Source: Anaerobium acetethylicum | GTDB taxonomy: Bacteria > Bacillota > Clostridia > Lachnospirales > Lachnospiraceae | Direction: 5' to 3' | DNA length: 64,000 nt | NCBI RefSeq assembly: GCF_900096945.1 | Contig: NZ_FMKA01000006.1 | Span: 62,001 to 126,000 of the forward strand | Shown: piece after piece, positions 63,067-64,000 of the stretch | How positions within the stretch are numbered: the first letter of the stretch is position 1 | How the letters are laid out: every line of letters starts with the position of its first letter | The notes under the pieces: generated by a model | What the model saw: the letters and a program-made list of their open reading frames with translations, nothing else | Told to the model about the DNA's origin: nothing | The model's database searches: none | Program-made: the position numbers and the translations under genes

Positions 63067-63930
63067 ATGAGATCAGAAAAAGAAATGATGGATTTAGTAC
63101 TTTCTTTAGCAGAACAGGATGAACGTATTCGAATTGTGACCCTTGAGGGGTCACGCGCAAATATTAATATACCTAAAGATGAATTTCAGGATTATGATAT
63201 TACATATTTTGTAAGTGATATAGAACCGTTTATATCTAATGATGACTGGCTTAATCAATTTGGGAATATAATAATGATGCAAAAGCCGGAGGATATGGAA
63301 TTATTCCCACCTGAAGAAAAGGGATTTTCCTATCTTATGCTATTTGATGATTACAATAAAATTGATCTTACCTTATTGCCCTTGGAAGAGTTAGATAATT
63401 ACCTAAAGGGCGATAAATTAATAAAGGTTCTAATTGATAAAGATTGTAGAATTAAAAGGGACATAGTTCCGACTGATATAGATTATCATGTAAGAAAGCC
63501 AAGCGCAAGGGAGTATGATGATTGCTGCAATGAATTTTGGAATGTAACACCTTATGTTATTAAAGGATTGTGCCGCAAAGAGATACTGTTTGCAATCGAT
63601 CATCTGAACCAGATTCTACGGTTTGAACTACTTAGGATGATGTCGTGGAAGGTTGGGATAAAGACAGAATTTTCATTAAGTGTTGGGAAAAATTATAAGT
63701 ATATTAACAAATACATTGATGAAGATCTATGGAATAGATTATTATCTACATATCGCATGGATTCCTATGAAAATATTTGGAAGTCATTATTTATATGCCA
63801 CCAATTGTTCAGGGAAGTGTCCAAAGAGGTAGCAGAACTACTGGGGTTTGATTATCCAGAGTATGGTAAGAACATAACAAGATATACCGAGGACATGTAT
63901 AAAAAATATGTTGAAAATGACTATTTTTAA
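63067..63930 (+). CDS. ant(6)-Ia: Aminoglycoside 6-adenylyltransferase ANT(6)
   Basis: 287 residues. The nucleotidyltransferase motif is EGSRANINIPKDEFQDYDIT (Gly28-Ser29, Asp42/Asp44), followed by the family's YLMLFDDYNKIDLTLLPLEE and KPSAREYDDCCNEFWNVTPY. It adenylates streptomycin at O-6. The length is slightly shorter than some 302-residue forms but the conserved end (YTEDMYKKYVENDYF) is present. ACGAGGAGTATGTAA precedes ATG 63067. It is intact and forms one operon with the two preceding genes. Confidence 0.93.
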   Translation: MRSEKEMMDLVLSLAEQDERIRIVTLEGSRANINIPKDEFQDYDITYFVSDIEPFISNDDWLNQFGNIIMMQKPEDMELFPPEEKGFSYLMLFDDYNKIDLTLLPLEELDNYLKGDKLIKVLIDKDCRIKRDIVPTDIDYHVRKPSAREYDDCCNEFWNVTPYVIKGLCRKEILFAIDHLNQILRFELLRMMSWKVGIKTEFSLSVGKNYKYINKYIDEDLWNRLLSTYRMDSYENIWKSLFICHQLFREVSKEVAELLGFDYPEYGKNITRYTEDMYKKYVENDYF

Positions 63931-63973
63931 AGATTAGCAAAGATTATTAACCATAAGCAAGGGGTGTAAATGT

Positions 63974-64000
63974 ATGGAAAGTACTGATGTTATAAATGAA
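63974..64000 (+). CDS. Start of an unidentified gene cut by the window edge
   Basis: ATG 63974 after AAGGGGTGTAAATGT opens nine codons, MESTDVINE, to the edge. Too short to identify. In related clusters sat4 follows ant(6), but this start does not match the Sat4 N-terminus I remember. Confidence 0.4.

Noticed and set aside
63974-64000. Start of sat4
   Set aside because: The nine visible residues do not match the Sat4 N-terminus as I know it; left as unidentified.

Overview
The window looks like a Lachnospiraceae (Clostridium cluster XIVa) chromosome. It opens with four housekeeping genes on the + strand, coaX, dusB, greA and lysS (23-3974). From just after lysS to the right edge, everything is integrated mobile DNA with a lower-GC, more AT-rich look. 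I assign the lineage from the housekeeping proteins and from the type of mobile element, not from an rRNA, so genus is left open.

From about 4.1 to 42.5 kb lies an almost complete integrative and conjugative element (ICE) backbone of the Tn1549/CTn-like Gram-positive class. In order it carries: a cluster of excisionase-like DUF6462 proteins; a heavily folded non-coding stretch; an actin-type partition pair (ParM/ParR-like); a lipoprotein and a 1791-residue LPXTG thioester adhesin; replication/antirestriction-type genes (DUF5688, RadC/JAB, TOPRIM); a repeat array and probable oriT region; MobC and an HxHxH relaxase; PcfB and a VirD4 coupling ATPase; a Maff2 pilin-like protein; VirB6-, VirB3 (PrgI)- and VirB4-like channel parts; a CD1108/NlpC-P60 wall hydrolase; a 2481-residue methylase-helicase fusion; a sortase; and a double-SpoVG protein. 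A TnpV-like gene with its own ribosome binding site is overprinted in another frame inside the methylase-helicase gene. That is the most striking feature here.

From 42.5 to 64 kb is a resistance island built from several imported blocks and full of broken genes: the hsdR 3' half, the hsdS 5' half, three tandem serine recombinase ORFs (one without its catalytic domain), another recombinase tail, an RlmD-like tail, and IS-end-like repeats. Intact cargo includes mef + msr(D) with their leader peptides MTASMRLR and MYLIFM, DinB-like, nitroreductase and GrpB-like genes, a type A cat with a leader/stem-loop attenuator, lsa(E)-like + lnu(B) behind a new-looking leader (MYNFSC), and a nucleotidyltransferase-methyltransferase-ant(6) block running to the edge. 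The expected phenotypes are macrolide/streptogramin B, chloramphenicol, pleuromutilin/lincosamide/streptogramin A and streptomycin resistance. The right end of the ICE and its integrase are not in the window.

The resistance genes share one regulatory logic: at least four are preceded by short peptide ORFs and mutually exclusive hairpins, so a drug-stalled ribosome would switch on expression. The transfer operon is punctuated by small hairpins and terminators between nearly every block.
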